From assembly GCA_964344255.1 (NCBI GenBank), contig CAYFMQ010000001.1, positions 310,001 to 374,000 on the forward strand: a DNA stretch of 64,000 bases, written 5' to 3'. Both the position numbers and the translations under genes were made by a program. A model generated the notes under the pieces. The model saw only the letters and a program-made list of their open reading frames with translations, was not told the DNA's origin and ran no database searches. Positions within the stretch are counted from its first letter, which is position 1. Every line of letters begins with the position of its first letter. Below are positions 17,165 to 24,359 of this stretch, piece by piece. Source of the stretch: JAJFIE01 sp964344255 (lineage in GTDB: Bacteria > Pseudomonadota > Alphaproteobacteria > Rhodospirillales > Casp-alpha2).

Positions 17165-17530
17165 TCAGGCGGCGAGAATTTCTTCGACCTTCGCCAGCAG
17201 GTCCGGGATGGGAACGGGCTTCACCAGATAACCGGCGCAACCGCGTTGATGGGCGTCATCGATGCCGTCCTGGTTGCGATGGGCGCTGAGAACGACGACG
17301 GGAACATTCGACGTTTCGTCGTTGGCCTTCAGTTCGTCCAGCACTTCCCAGCCGGTCATTTTCGGCATGCTCATATCCGTGACGACGACGTCGGGCACGC
17401 TGTCCTTTGCCATGGCGACGCCGGCTTCCCCGTCTTCCGCCACCTGCACCGAATGCCCGGAGCGTTCAAAAGCCACTTTCATCAGACCCCTGAACAGGGC
17501 GTCGTCGTCGATTACCAGTATATTCGCCAT
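17165..17530 (-). CDS. Single-domain response regulator (CheY-like)
   Basis: 121 residues consisting only of a receiver domain: acidic pocket Asp8-Asp9-Asp10, phosphoacceptor Asp52 in VTDMSMP, the serine in VVLSAH, and the lysine in YLVKP. The ATG at 17530 has AAGGAAA upstream; longer frames lack this. With no output domain it must act by protein contact, as in phosphorelays or motility control. No histidine kinase is adjacent; the nearest in the window is the orphan kinase at 33-34.5 kb. It converges on the sugar dehydrogenase gene. Confidence 0.93.
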   Translation of the reverse strand: MANILVIDDDALFRGLMKVAFERSGHSVQVAEDGEAGVAMAKDSVPDVVVTDMSMPKMTGWEVLDELKANDETSNVPVVVLSAHRNQDGIDDAHQRGCAGYLVKPVPIPDLLAKVEEILAA

Positions 17531-17608
17531 GGATTTCCTTAAAATAACTGCCAAAAGCCCCCGAGATAACCGGAAGCGCAAATTCGTAAGTTGAGGAAAT
17601 ACATGGTG

Positions 17609-18472
17609 CTAAATGGCGATATTGTCAATCAGCCTGGCTTTTCCGAGACGCGCCGCCCCTAAAATCCTGCCCTTGCGCCCTTTCAGACCGTCCAGGCTTT
17701 CTATTTCGGCAAAGGTTTCCGACTCCCGGGCGCTGAGATAGTCCACGCTTGAAAAGCCGGCAGAAAGCAGGTTTTCCGTTTCCTGGGCAATGACGTCGCC
17801 AAGGCTTCCCGATTCAAGCAGGGTTCCGCGTATGGCATTCAGGGCCTGATGAAGCTTCGGCGCGATCTCTCGCTCCTCTCCGGTCAGATAGACGTTTCGC
17901 GACGACAGCGCCAGGCCGTCCGCTTCGCGCACCGTCGGCACGCCTTCGATCGCCACCGGGATGGACAGGTCGGCGGCCATGCGGCGGATGACCTGCAACT
18001 GCTGGAAATCCTTTTCCCCGAACAGGGCGACGTCCGGCGCGCACTGGATCAGCAGCTTGGCGACCACCGTGGCGACGCCGGTGAAAAACCCGGGCCTGTA
18101 TTCCCCTTCCAGGCAATCGCCGATACCTGGCATGGTGATCCGGGTGACCTCGCCTTCCGGGTACATCTCCCCTGCCGCCGGCGCGTACAGCAGATCGATA
18201 CCTTCCTGGGTCAGCAAGTCACGGTCGCGATTCTCATCCCGGGGATAGGTGTCCAGGTCTTCATTGGCGGCGAATTGCGTCGGATTGACGAACAGGCTGA
18301 CGCACACCCTGTCCGCCAAACTCCGGGCATGACGCACCAGTGTCAGGTGCCCTTCATGCAGGGCACCCATGGTCGGCACCAGCGCAATACGCTCACCTGC
18401 CTTGCGCCAGCCATCGATCCGGCGGCGGAGCGCCGCCACGGTGTTCACCGTTTCAAGAGTTTCCTCAGTCAT
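17609..18472 (-). CDS. panC: Pantothenate synthetase
   Basis: 287 residues. It joins pantoate and beta-alanine using ATP, the last step of pantothenate synthesis. The adenylate-forming motif PTMGALHEGH is at residues 33-42, with FVNPTQF, the GEKDFQQL segment and LALSSRN further on, all diagnostic. Its start overlaps the panB stop by 8 bases, so the two are translationally coupled, as in many Proteobacteria. No panD is seen nearby. Confidence 0.98.
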   Translation of the reverse strand: MTEETLETVNTVAALRRRIDGWRKAGERIALVPTMGALHEGHLTLVRHARSLADRVCVSLFVNPTQFAANEDLDTYPRDENRDRDLLTQEGIDLLYAPAAGEMYPEGEVTRITMPGIGDCLEGEYRPGFFTGVATVVAKLLIQCAPDVALFGEKDFQQLQVIRRMAADLSIPVAIEGVPTVREADGLALSSRNVYLTGEEREIAPKLHQALNAIRGTLLESGSLGDVIAQETENLLSAGFSSVDYLSARESETFAEIESLDGLKGRKGRILGAARLGKARLIDNIAI

Positions 18473-19307
18473 CGGCCGCGGGGGTCTTCTTCATGCCGAA
18501 GACGTGTTCCGGACCCGGGAACTTGCCGGACCGGACATCTTCCGAATAGGCCTTGGCCGATGCTTCGATCTGCTCGCCCAGCAGGGAATAGCGCTTGACG
18601 AAACGCGGCGTGAAGTCAGTGAACAGACCGACCAGGTCTTCGGTTACCAGGATCTGGCCGTCACAGGCCGCCGACGCGCCGATACCGATGGTCGGCACAT
18701 CGACTGTTTCGGTGATCTGGCGGGCAATGGGCTCCACGGTTCCTTCGATGACCATGGAAAAGACGCCGGCTTCGGTAATGGCGAGGGCATCATCGACGAT
18801 GCGCTTCGCCTCGGCATCGTCCTTGCCCTGCGCCTTGAAGCCGCCCGTGGCGTGCAGGGACTGCGGCATCAGGCCGACATGACCCATGACCGGTATGCCC
18901 CGGCTGGTCAGGTCGCGGATGGTTTCGGCCATTTCAACGCCGCCCTCGATCTTGACGCCCGACGCGCCGGTTTCGCTCAGCACCCTTGCAGCATTCCGGA
19001 AGGCGACCGGCGGGCTTTCCTCGTAGGAGCCGAAAGGCATGTCGACAATGACACAGCTTTTCTTCGAGCCCCGCATGACCGCCTGGGCGTGGGCGATCAT
19101 CATGTCCAGTGTAACGCCCAGGGTGTTTTCCATGCCGTAGATCACCATGCCCAGCGAATCGCCCACCAACAGCAGGTCCATGTAGTCATCCAGCCAGTGC
19201 GCTGTCAGCACCGTGTAAGCGGTCAGGCAGACAATAGGCTCCTTACCCTTCCGGCTGCGGATTTCCGGAACGGTGATACGTTTCTTGCTCTCGATGACGG
19301 CGCTCAT
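18465..19307 (-). CDS. panB: 3-methyl-2-oxobutanoate hydroxymethyltransferase
   Basis: 280 residues. It transfers a hydroxymethyl group from methylene-tetrahydrofolate to 2-oxoisovalerate, the first committed step to pantothenate. Conserved blocks include VCLTAYT, LLVGDSLGMV, VVDMPFGSY, KIEGG, MGHVGLMPQS and GIGASAACDGQILV. It is the first gene of a panB-panC pair. Its sequence is full length and shows no anomaly. Confidence 0.98.
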   Translation of the reverse strand: MSAVIESKKRITVPEIRSRKGKEPIVCLTAYTVLTAHWLDDYMDLLLVGDSLGMVIYGMENTLGVTLDMMIAHAQAVMRGSKKSCVIVDMPFGSYEESPPVAFRNAARVLSETGASGVKIEGGVEMAETIRDLTSRGIPVMGHVGLMPQSLHATGGFKAQGKDDAEAKRIVDDALAITEAGVFSMVIEGTVEPIARQITETVDVPTIGIGASAACDGQILVTEDLVGLFTDFTPRFVKRYSLLGEQIEASAKAYSEDVRSGKFPGPEHVFGMKKTPAADD

Positions 19308-19447
19308 GGTCCTGTCTCCAACCCAGTCTTCAACCTGGCAGTAATCGGTTCATTGTGGCGGCACACTTTAACAGACCGCGCGCCGAATGGCAGGGAAAAT
19401 GTTGCGGTGCACAATTCAGGTGAAAGCAAGACCGACGCCCTCCAGTT

Positions 19448-19558
19448 CTATCGGCGTTTGTTGGACCTGAACGCCCAGAACAGCACGCCGACAAACAGGA
19501 TGGCCATGAGGATCAGCCACTCCGTCCCCTCCGCACCGAATATTTCCGCCCATTCCAT
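19448..19558 (-). CDS. 36-residue single-span membrane peptide, weakly CcoQ-like
   Basis: A short frame from ATG 19558 to TAG, encoding an acidic N-terminus (MEWAEIFGAEG), one hydrophobic span (LILMAILFVGVLFWAF) and a basic tail (RSNKRR). GAGG lies 6 bases before the ATG. The shape, with a Trp-Ala aromatic exit and a basic end, recalls the CcoQ/FixQ subunit of cbb3 oxidase, but no oxidase genes are nearby and the peptide is shorter than CcoQ. It lies upstream of panB on the same strand. It could equally be an unrelated membrane micropeptide. Confidence 0.5.
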   Translation of the reverse strand: MEWAEIFGAEGTEWLILMAILFVGVLFWAFRSNKRR

Positions 19559-19608
19559 AAAAAAGCCTCAATTCCCTTCAAATCTTAAGCGCTATACTCT
19601 AGTAAGGC

Positions 19609-19662
19609 GGATTTGAAGTTCCTATCATAATTGCGGCTGACTCCTTGAGGAACTTCAAATCC
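19609..19662. repeat. Inverted repeat A (15-bp perfect arms)
   Basis: GGATTTGAAGTTCCT at 19609-19623 is perfectly repeated in inverse at 19648-19662. Imperfect pairing extends outward to CTAGTA/TACTAG at 19599-19604 and 19671-19676. It resembles a short mobile-element end pair or a MITE-like hairpin; there is no transposase. Confidence 0.7.
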
Positions 19663-19688
19663 TGGAGCCATACTAGATTCATTCATTT

Positions 19689-19764
19689 CTAGTGTCGGAT
19701 CTTTATCAGAAATTCGTCCCGGCGCCTGAACTATATAATGCGAATTTCTGATAAACGACACTAG
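19689..19764. repeat. Inverted repeat B (9 + 15-bp arms) adjacent to repeat A
   Basis: CTAGTGTCG and TTTATCAGAAATTCG (19689-19697 and 19702-19716, separated by GATC) are inversely repeated, without the GATC, at 19741-19764. CTAG tetranucleotides mark both outer ends. It ends 38 bases before the gamma-glutamyltransferase start and could influence its expression. Confidence 0.75.
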
Positions 19765-19802
19765 CGTATTCCCTGCACCGAAAACAAAGGCTACCATGGG
19801 CC

Positions 19803-21554
19803 ATGGTTAGGAACCTTACCGCAACGATCCGACCCGCCATTCGTCACTGCATGGCTGCGGGCCTGTGTCTTGTGATGCTATCGGCCTGTGTCACGACGCA
19901 GGTCAAGGTCGTCTCCACCTCAGAGCCGAGCACGGCGCAATCCTTCATGGCGGCGACGGCCAATCCCTTCGCCACCGAGGCTGCCCTCGAAATGCTACGT
20001 TCCGGCGGCAGCGCGGCGGACGCCGCCATCGCCGCCCAGATGGTGCTGACCCTGGTCGAGCCGCAATCGTCCGGTATCGGCGGCGGCGCCTTCATGATGT
20101 ATTACGACGCCGAGACGGGCGATATCGGCGCCTATGACGGGCGCGAAACAGCCCCGGCCTCGGCCACACCGGAGATGTTCCTGGACGACATGGGCCAGCC
20201 GCGCGACTGGTATGATGTCGTACCCGGGGGGCTTTCCGTCGGCGTGCCGGGGGCGCTGCGCATGCTGGAAATGGTGCACGCGGAGCACGGGCGGCTGCCG
20301 TGGAAAGACCTGTTCGAGCCCGCCATCCTGCTTGCGCAATTCGGTTTTCCCGTAACCGAGCGCATGAATTATCTTTCCGCCGGGGATGAAGACCTGAAAA
20401 CCTTTGCCGGCGCCGCCGATTATTTCTTCGGCGACAACGGCGAACCTCACCCGGTGGGGTCGATCCTCACCAATCCGGCGCTGGCCGATACGCTGACACA
20501 GATCGCGGAAAACGGGGCCGATGCCTTCTATGAGGGCCCCATAGCGGACGATATCGCCCGCACGACCCGCACGGCGACGCGCAACCCGGGCGGCATGGTT
20601 GCAGCCGACCTGGCGGCCTATGAAGCCAAGAAGCGCGCGCCGGTGTGCCTGCCGTATCGGAGCTGGCTGGTCTGCGGCATGCCGCCGCCATCGTCGGGCG
20701 GCATCACCACCCTGCAGATCCTCGGCCTGCTGCAGGAATTCGATATGGCCGCCGTTAAATCGGGTTCCGTCAAATCCCTGCACCTGGTGGCCGAGGCTTC
20801 CAAACTGGCGTTCTCAGACCGCAACGTCTACCTCGCCGATCCCGATTTTTTCCCGCCGCCACCGGGCATGCTGGATGCCGATTACCTGAAAAGCCGGGCG
20901 GCGCTGATCTCGCCGAATAAGGCCATGCCGCCGGTCGAACCCGGCATGCCGGGCATCGGTATCGGCCTCAACCTTGCGCCCGACAGTGCTGAAAAGGGGC
21001 TGTCGACGACGCACCTCAGCATCATCGATGCCGACGGCAATGCGGTCGCCATGACGTCCAGCATCGAAACCCAGTTCGGCTCGCGCCTGATGGTTCGCGG
21101 GTTCCTCCTGAACAACCAGTTGACCGACTTTTCGTTTGAGCCGGAGCGGAACGGCGCGCCCGTCGCCAACAGCCCGGAACCCGGCAAACGCCCACGCTCA
21201 TCCATGGCGCCCATCCTGGTGTTCGACAGCGACGGCCGGGTGGTACTCGCCATCGGCTCGCCCGGCGGCTCCTCCATCATCGGTTACGTGGCGAAAAGCC
21301 TGATCGGCGTGCTGGACTGGAACCTGAACGTGCAGCAGGCCATCGACCTGCCCCACTTCCTGGACAAGAACGGCGGCTGGATCCACATCGAGGAAGGCAC
21401 CGAGCTTGAGAAGCTGAAACCGGCGCTGGAACAGATGGGCCACCAGGTCTGGGTACGCAAGATGACCAGCGGCCTGCAGGGCATCGCGGCGACGGAAACC
21501 GGATTTGAAGGCGGTGCCGACCCCCGGCGCGAAGGCGTCGCCATGGGTGAATAA
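19803..21554 (+). CDS. ggt: Gamma-glutamyltransferase, lipoprotein-anchored
   Basis: 583 residues. It cleaves the gamma-glutamyl bond of glutathione and related compounds; family members self-process at a threonine into two subunits. That threonine is Thr402 in KGLSTTHLSIID. Other landmarks are SSGIGGGAFMMYYD, YDGRETAP, PPPSSGG and the late PRSSMAPILVF and GSPGGSSIIGYV oxyanion blocks. The N-terminus has a lipobox LSAC (Cys29), so the enzyme is probably membrane-anchored rather than free in the periplasm. The upstream ribosome site is poor and inverted repeats precede the gene. The 3' end is part of a local repeat. Confidence 0.95.
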   Translation: MVRNLTATIRPAIRHCMAAGLCLVMLSACVTTQVKVVSTSEPSTAQSFMAATANPFATEAALEMLRSGGSAADAAIAAQMVLTLVEPQSSGIGGGAFMMYYDAETGDIGAYDGRETAPASATPEMFLDDMGQPRDWYDVVPGGLSVGVPGALRMLEMVHAEHGRLPWKDLFEPAILLAQFGFPVTERMNYLSAGDEDLKTFAGAADYFFGDNGEPHPVGSILTNPALADTLTQIAENGADAFYEGPIADDIARTTRTATRNPGGMVAADLAAYEAKKRAPVCLPYRSWLVCGMPPPSSGGITTLQILGLLQEFDMAAVKSGSVKSLHLVAEASKLAFSDRNVYLADPDFFPPPPGMLDADYLKSRAALISPNKAMPPVEPGMPGIGIGLNLAPDSAEKGLSTTHLSIIDADGNAVAMTSSIETQFGSRLMVRGFLLNNQLTDFSFEPERNGAPVANSPEPGKRPRSSMAPILVFDSDGRVVLAIGSPGGSSIIGYVAKSLIGVLDWNLNVQQAIDLPHFLDKNGGWIHIEEGTELEKLKPALEQMGHQVWVRKMTSGLQGIAATETGFEGGADPRREGVAMGE

Positions 21555-21615
21555 GGCGCGTAAGCGCGCCATGGGTGAATAAGGCGAATGGATCGCGATG
21601 GGCGAATGACGCGAA
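21541..21615 (+). repeat. Imperfect ~28-bp repeats at the 3' end of ggt
   Basis: The 18 bases CCATGGGTGAATAAGGCG at 21541-21558, which include the ggt stop codon, recur exactly at 21569-21586; a third degenerate copy begins near 21597 (GATGGGCGAATGACGCG). The period is 27-28 bases. Confidence 0.8.
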
Positions 21616-21643
21616 CGATCATAATGGGCAGGCGTATTCTTTA

Positions 21644-22333
21644 ATGACTGAAAAATATCTTTTGATCGGCGGAAGCAGAGGGATCGGCGCTGCCGCGGCA
21701 AAACATCTTGTTGAGAGTGGGCACGATATTGTTTCGGTATCCCGAACGCCGTCAGAATATGGCACATGGCTGAAGGCCGATGTTTCCAACGCCGGTGGAA
21801 TAGAAACGATTGCCGAGGCGATAGGCGACGACCGGCTTGATGCGTTGCTGTATCTTGGCGGCATTTGGGAGAATGGAGCTTTTACCGACGATTATGAATT
21901 CCTGCAAAGCTCAGATGATGAAACCAGAAATGTTATCTCTGTAAATCTCATCGCCCCAATTGAGCTTCTCAAGACTTTGAAGAAAAACCTGAAAAAATCA
22001 GAAAATCCGAGGGCCATTTTCATCGGATCGCTTTCGGGATTGGAAAATTCAGCCACACCCGAAGTCGCCAACACAGCCTCGAAATTTGGGCTCAGAGGTG
22101 CAGTAGAAGCGATGCGATTGTCTTTTTCCATTGAGGGAATTGCGTTGACGGTTATCAATCCCGACAATGTTGAGACGGATGAAGTTATCGCTGATATCGC
22201 TGAGGGAAAGTTTGCCCCTCAAATACCAATTCCGCTGAGCGATCTCATCGCGGCAATAGACTGCGCCCTGTCCATGTCGCCGGCATCTGAAATTCGTATT
22301 CTCGATATTGCGCAGCGCTACCCGGGCAACTGA
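21644..22333 (+). CDS. SDR-family NAD(P)-dependent oxidoreductase
   Basis: 229 residues from the ATG at 21644, where the fold begins (MTEKYLLIGGSRGIG). A longer in-frame start at 21575 would fall in the repeats after ggt. It has the glycine-rich motif IGGSRGIGAAAA, a GSLSG serine segment and a C-terminal dinucleotide fold. The expected YxxxK is not obvious: the region reads SATPEVANTASKFGLRG, in which the tyrosine position seems to be replaced although the lysine is kept. The protein may therefore be an atypical or non-catalytic SDR. Its GC content is lower than its neighbours. Confidence 0.78.
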   Translation: MTEKYLLIGGSRGIGAAAAKHLVESGHDIVSVSRTPSEYGTWLKADVSNAGGIETIAEAIGDDRLDALLYLGGIWENGAFTDDYEFLQSSDDETRNVISVNLIAPIELLKTLKKNLKKSENPRAIFIGSLSGLENSATPEVANTASKFGLRGAVEAMRLSFSIEGIALTVINPDNVETDEVIADIAEGKFAPQIPIPLSDLIAAIDCALSMSPASEIRILDIAQRYPGN

Positions 22334-22341
22334 CGCCGATC

Positions 22342-22360
22342 AGGGCGTTTCATGCCCTTT
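22342..22360 (+). terminator. Short terminator-like hairpin after the SDR gene
   Basis: AGGGC and GCCCT flank a 7-base loop and are followed by TTTT, 9 bases beyond the stop codon. The stem is only 5 base pairs, so strength is modest; it could serve both converging genes. Confidence 0.4.
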
Positions 22361-22406
22361 TGGGGTTAAAGCGGACATTTATTGGTTTCGGTTAACGATG
22401 CAACCC

Positions 22407-22841
22407 CTACTGCGAGGCGATTTCCTCGCGCAGCCATTCACACAGTGACTGGCCGACTCGCTTGACTTCCTCGTTGTCTGAGGACTGCAGTTCGCCAAGT
22501 TTTCGCGCGAGTTGAATCAGGATACCTTCATAGTGATCGGCGCTGCTTCTTTCGACCATCAAGTCCGTCGTCAGTTTGTTGACCTGGGCCACAAGGTCAT
22601 TGGTCGACATATTACTCAGGCCATCATGATCACGGATTTCCGTATTTTCCCTGATATACCGGACCCGGTCCAATATCTCCGACTGGCAAAGACTGATTTC
22701 CGGCGCTATGGCCTTAACCTCATCGAGATCGACCTTGCCTTCAAAGGTGGTGACATCGGAAGCCTGCAGGCGATCATTAAAATCGGAACGCGACATCCCC
22801 AGGAGTTTCGACGCTTTTGAAACGCTGATTAAAGTTCCCAT
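22407..22841 (-). CDS. Small protein with MerR/excisionase-like helix-turn-helix
   Basis: 144 residues from the ATG at 22841 (GGGATGGGA just upstream). The first 45 residues (ISVSKASKLLGMSRSDFNDRL, then KVDLDEVKAI) look like a winged helix-turn-helix of the MerR/excisionase type. The remainder is acidic and helical with no match I recognise. It lacks cysteines or other sensor motifs apart from a single Cys in SLCQ and one in SLCEW. It may be a small DNA-binding regulator, but no clear target operon adjoins it. The function is unknown. Confidence 0.6.
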   Translation of the reverse strand: MGTLISVSKASKLLGMSRSDFNDRLQASDVTTFEGKVDLDEVKAIAPEISLCQSEILDRVRYIRENTEIRDHDGLSNMSTNDLVAQVNKLTTDLMVERSSADHYEGILIQLARKLGELQSSDNEEVKRVGQSLCEWLREEIASQ

Positions 22842-23104
22842 TGTTTCCCATCCCTTCATATTAGGCTCTGTAATAATACTACAATCTTTCCGGTACAATT
22901 TCACCTATAGGCTTGAATCGAACCTTTCGTCTGCCGTTGAGCGTTAACAAGGCACCCGGTTTTCCCGCTTCCACTTCACCGACAAAATTTTATGCCCCGG
23001 CCGACAAATTTTAATCGGGTGCCAACACCGCCGTTTTAAGGCTAATGAGAATTTCGCCGGGTTAACGGCAACCCTTTGAAACTGAAGAACGGAAGGCATC
23101 ACGC

Positions 23105-24139
23105 GTGACGGCTCAGGTGACGGCGACTTACCGGTTTGGCGAAGGCACCCCGCAGGGCATCCTGTGCATCGGCGTGGGCATGTGCCTGTTCGTGTTGCAG
23201 GACGCCATGATGAAGTCCCTGCTGGGGCCCCATCCCGTGTGGGTCCTGATCTGCGTGCGTTCGTTGCTGACCTCGCTGGTGCTGATCCCGGCGATCCTCT
23301 ATCTGGGTCCGCCGCACCGGTTGCTGACGCCCTTGTGGCCCTATCACGTTGTCCGGGCCCTGCTGTTCGCCATCGGGTTTTCCCTCTACTACACGGCCTT
23401 TCCGTTCATGACGCTGGCCAGCGTGACGACGATCTTCTTCTCCGCGCCCCTGATCACGGCGCTGTTCGCCGCCATGTTCCTCAAGGAAAAGATCGGCATC
23501 TACCGCATCAGCGCCCTGGTGCTGGGTTTTATCGGCGTCATTATCGCCATGAAACCGGGCAGCGATTCCTTCCAGTGGGTTTCCGTGCTGCCGCTGATCT
23601 GTTCGGTGACCTACGCCACATCCCAGATCATCGTACGCAAGATCGGGGACAGGGAGACTTCCGTAACAACAGGCGTCTACACCATTGTCCTGGCCGGCCT
23701 GTTCGTGCTGCCCATCGGCGGGGCCATCAACGCGTTGACCGACTTCGCCGATCTGGCGCCTCACCTGCGCTGGGAATGGAACATCTCTCTTGCTGATGAG
23801 GGCCTCAGCCTGCTTGCCCTCGGCGTTCTGGGCATGGTCGGGTATATCCTGATTTCGCGGGCCTATCAGGTGTCGGACGCCAGCGCCATCGCGCCGTTTG
23901 AATACATCTACCTGCCCATCGCCGCCCTGGTGGGCTACGTGTTCTGGCAGGAAATTCCCACCTGGAACACCCTTCTCGGCATGGGACTGATCATCGTCAG
24001 CGGGCTCTATATCGGCTATCGGGAACTGATCAGCGCCCGGCGCAGGGTATCCCCCGCCCCGACGGGCGAAACCGTCTTCGTTCCCGGCAATCCGGGTCAA
24101 GATTTCGCCTTCAGTCACGAACCTACCGACAACAGGTGA
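23105..24139 (+). CDS. DMT-superfamily (EamA) transporter
   Basis: 344 residues beginning at a GTG, with GGAAGG about 9 bases upstream. About ten hydrophobic spans form two EamA halves; the typical ITALFAAMFLKEKIG and LPIAALVGYVFWQEIP helices end each half. Members export amino acids, nucleosides or similar metabolites; substrate unknown. The last 25-30 residues after RELISARR extend past the final span and lie antisense to what seems to be a decayed HlyD-type gene, so the natural C-terminus may have been altered by a rearrangement. Confidence 0.85.
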   Translation: MTAQVTATYRFGEGTPQGILCIGVGMCLFVLQDAMMKSLLGPHPVWVLICVRSLLTSLVLIPAILYLGPPHRLLTPLWPYHVVRALLFAIGFSLYYTAFPFMTLASVTTIFFSAPLITALFAAMFLKEKIGIYRISALVLGFIGVIIAMKPGSDSFQWVSVLPLICSVTYATSQIIVRKIGDRETSVTTGVYTIVLAGLFVLPIGGAINALTDFADLAPHLRWEWNISLADEGLSLLALGVLGMVGYILISRAYQVSDASAIAPFEYIYLPIAALVGYVFWQEIPTWNTLLGMGLIIVSGLYIGYRELISARRRVSPAPTGETVFVPGNPGQDFAFSHEPTDNR

Positions 24140-24356
24140 GATCGCCACGACTGTTCCCCCGAGGGGCGATAGTAATGTGATGAGACTGGCGTGTGATGAG
24201 ACTGGCGTTGATAGTGCCATTGGAGGGGATTTCAAAAACAGCCAAGGGGAAGAGCAGCCACAAAGTAATTGCAGCGATAACCCCAACTATAGACAAGCGA
24301 ACGATTTGACCTTTTGAAGCTGCATGTCCGAGTTTGTCATTCTGATTTGTTGACAA
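24090..24356 (-). pseudogene. Inferred remnant of an HlyD/biotinyl-lipoyl-type membrane fusion protein gene
   Basis: From a TTG at 24356, 3 bases after the asmA stop, the frame encodes a short N-terminus, one membrane span (about residues 21-41) and EIPSNGTINASLIT, after which it goes out of frame and stops at 24123. The shift coincides with an exact 16-bp tandem duplication (24177-24208). If one copy is removed, the reading continues LLSPLGGTVVAISPVVGRF then VTEGEILTRI, a good match to the lipoyl-like hairpin of HlyD-type adaptors that normally follows the membrane anchor. Beyond about 24090 it runs into the DMT gene on the opposite strand. I infer a frameshifted, truncated gene; an unrelated 77-residue membrane protein is the alternative. 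Left boundary is approximate. Confidence 0.5.
24177..24208 (+). repeat. Exact 16-bp tandem duplication
   Basis: GTGATGAGACTGGCGT occurs twice in direct succession. Since 16 is not divisible by three, it shifts the minus-strand frame of the HlyD-like remnant. Confidence 0.9.
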
Positions 24357-24359
24357 AAA

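Noticed and set aside
18369..19616. A 415-codon plus-strand frame opposite panC-panB
   Set aside because: It is exactly antisense to two firmly identified genes, has no domain and arises from high-GC codon bias.
19585..19797. A 70-codon minus-strand frame across the two inverted repeats
   Set aside because: It consists almost wholly of repeat sequence and has no ribosome site; it is not a credible protein.
23099..24286. A 395-codon minus-strand frame antisense to the DMT transporter
   Set aside because: Only its first part (before about 24090) shows HlyD-like character; the remainder is a shadow of the transporter and was not called as a gene.
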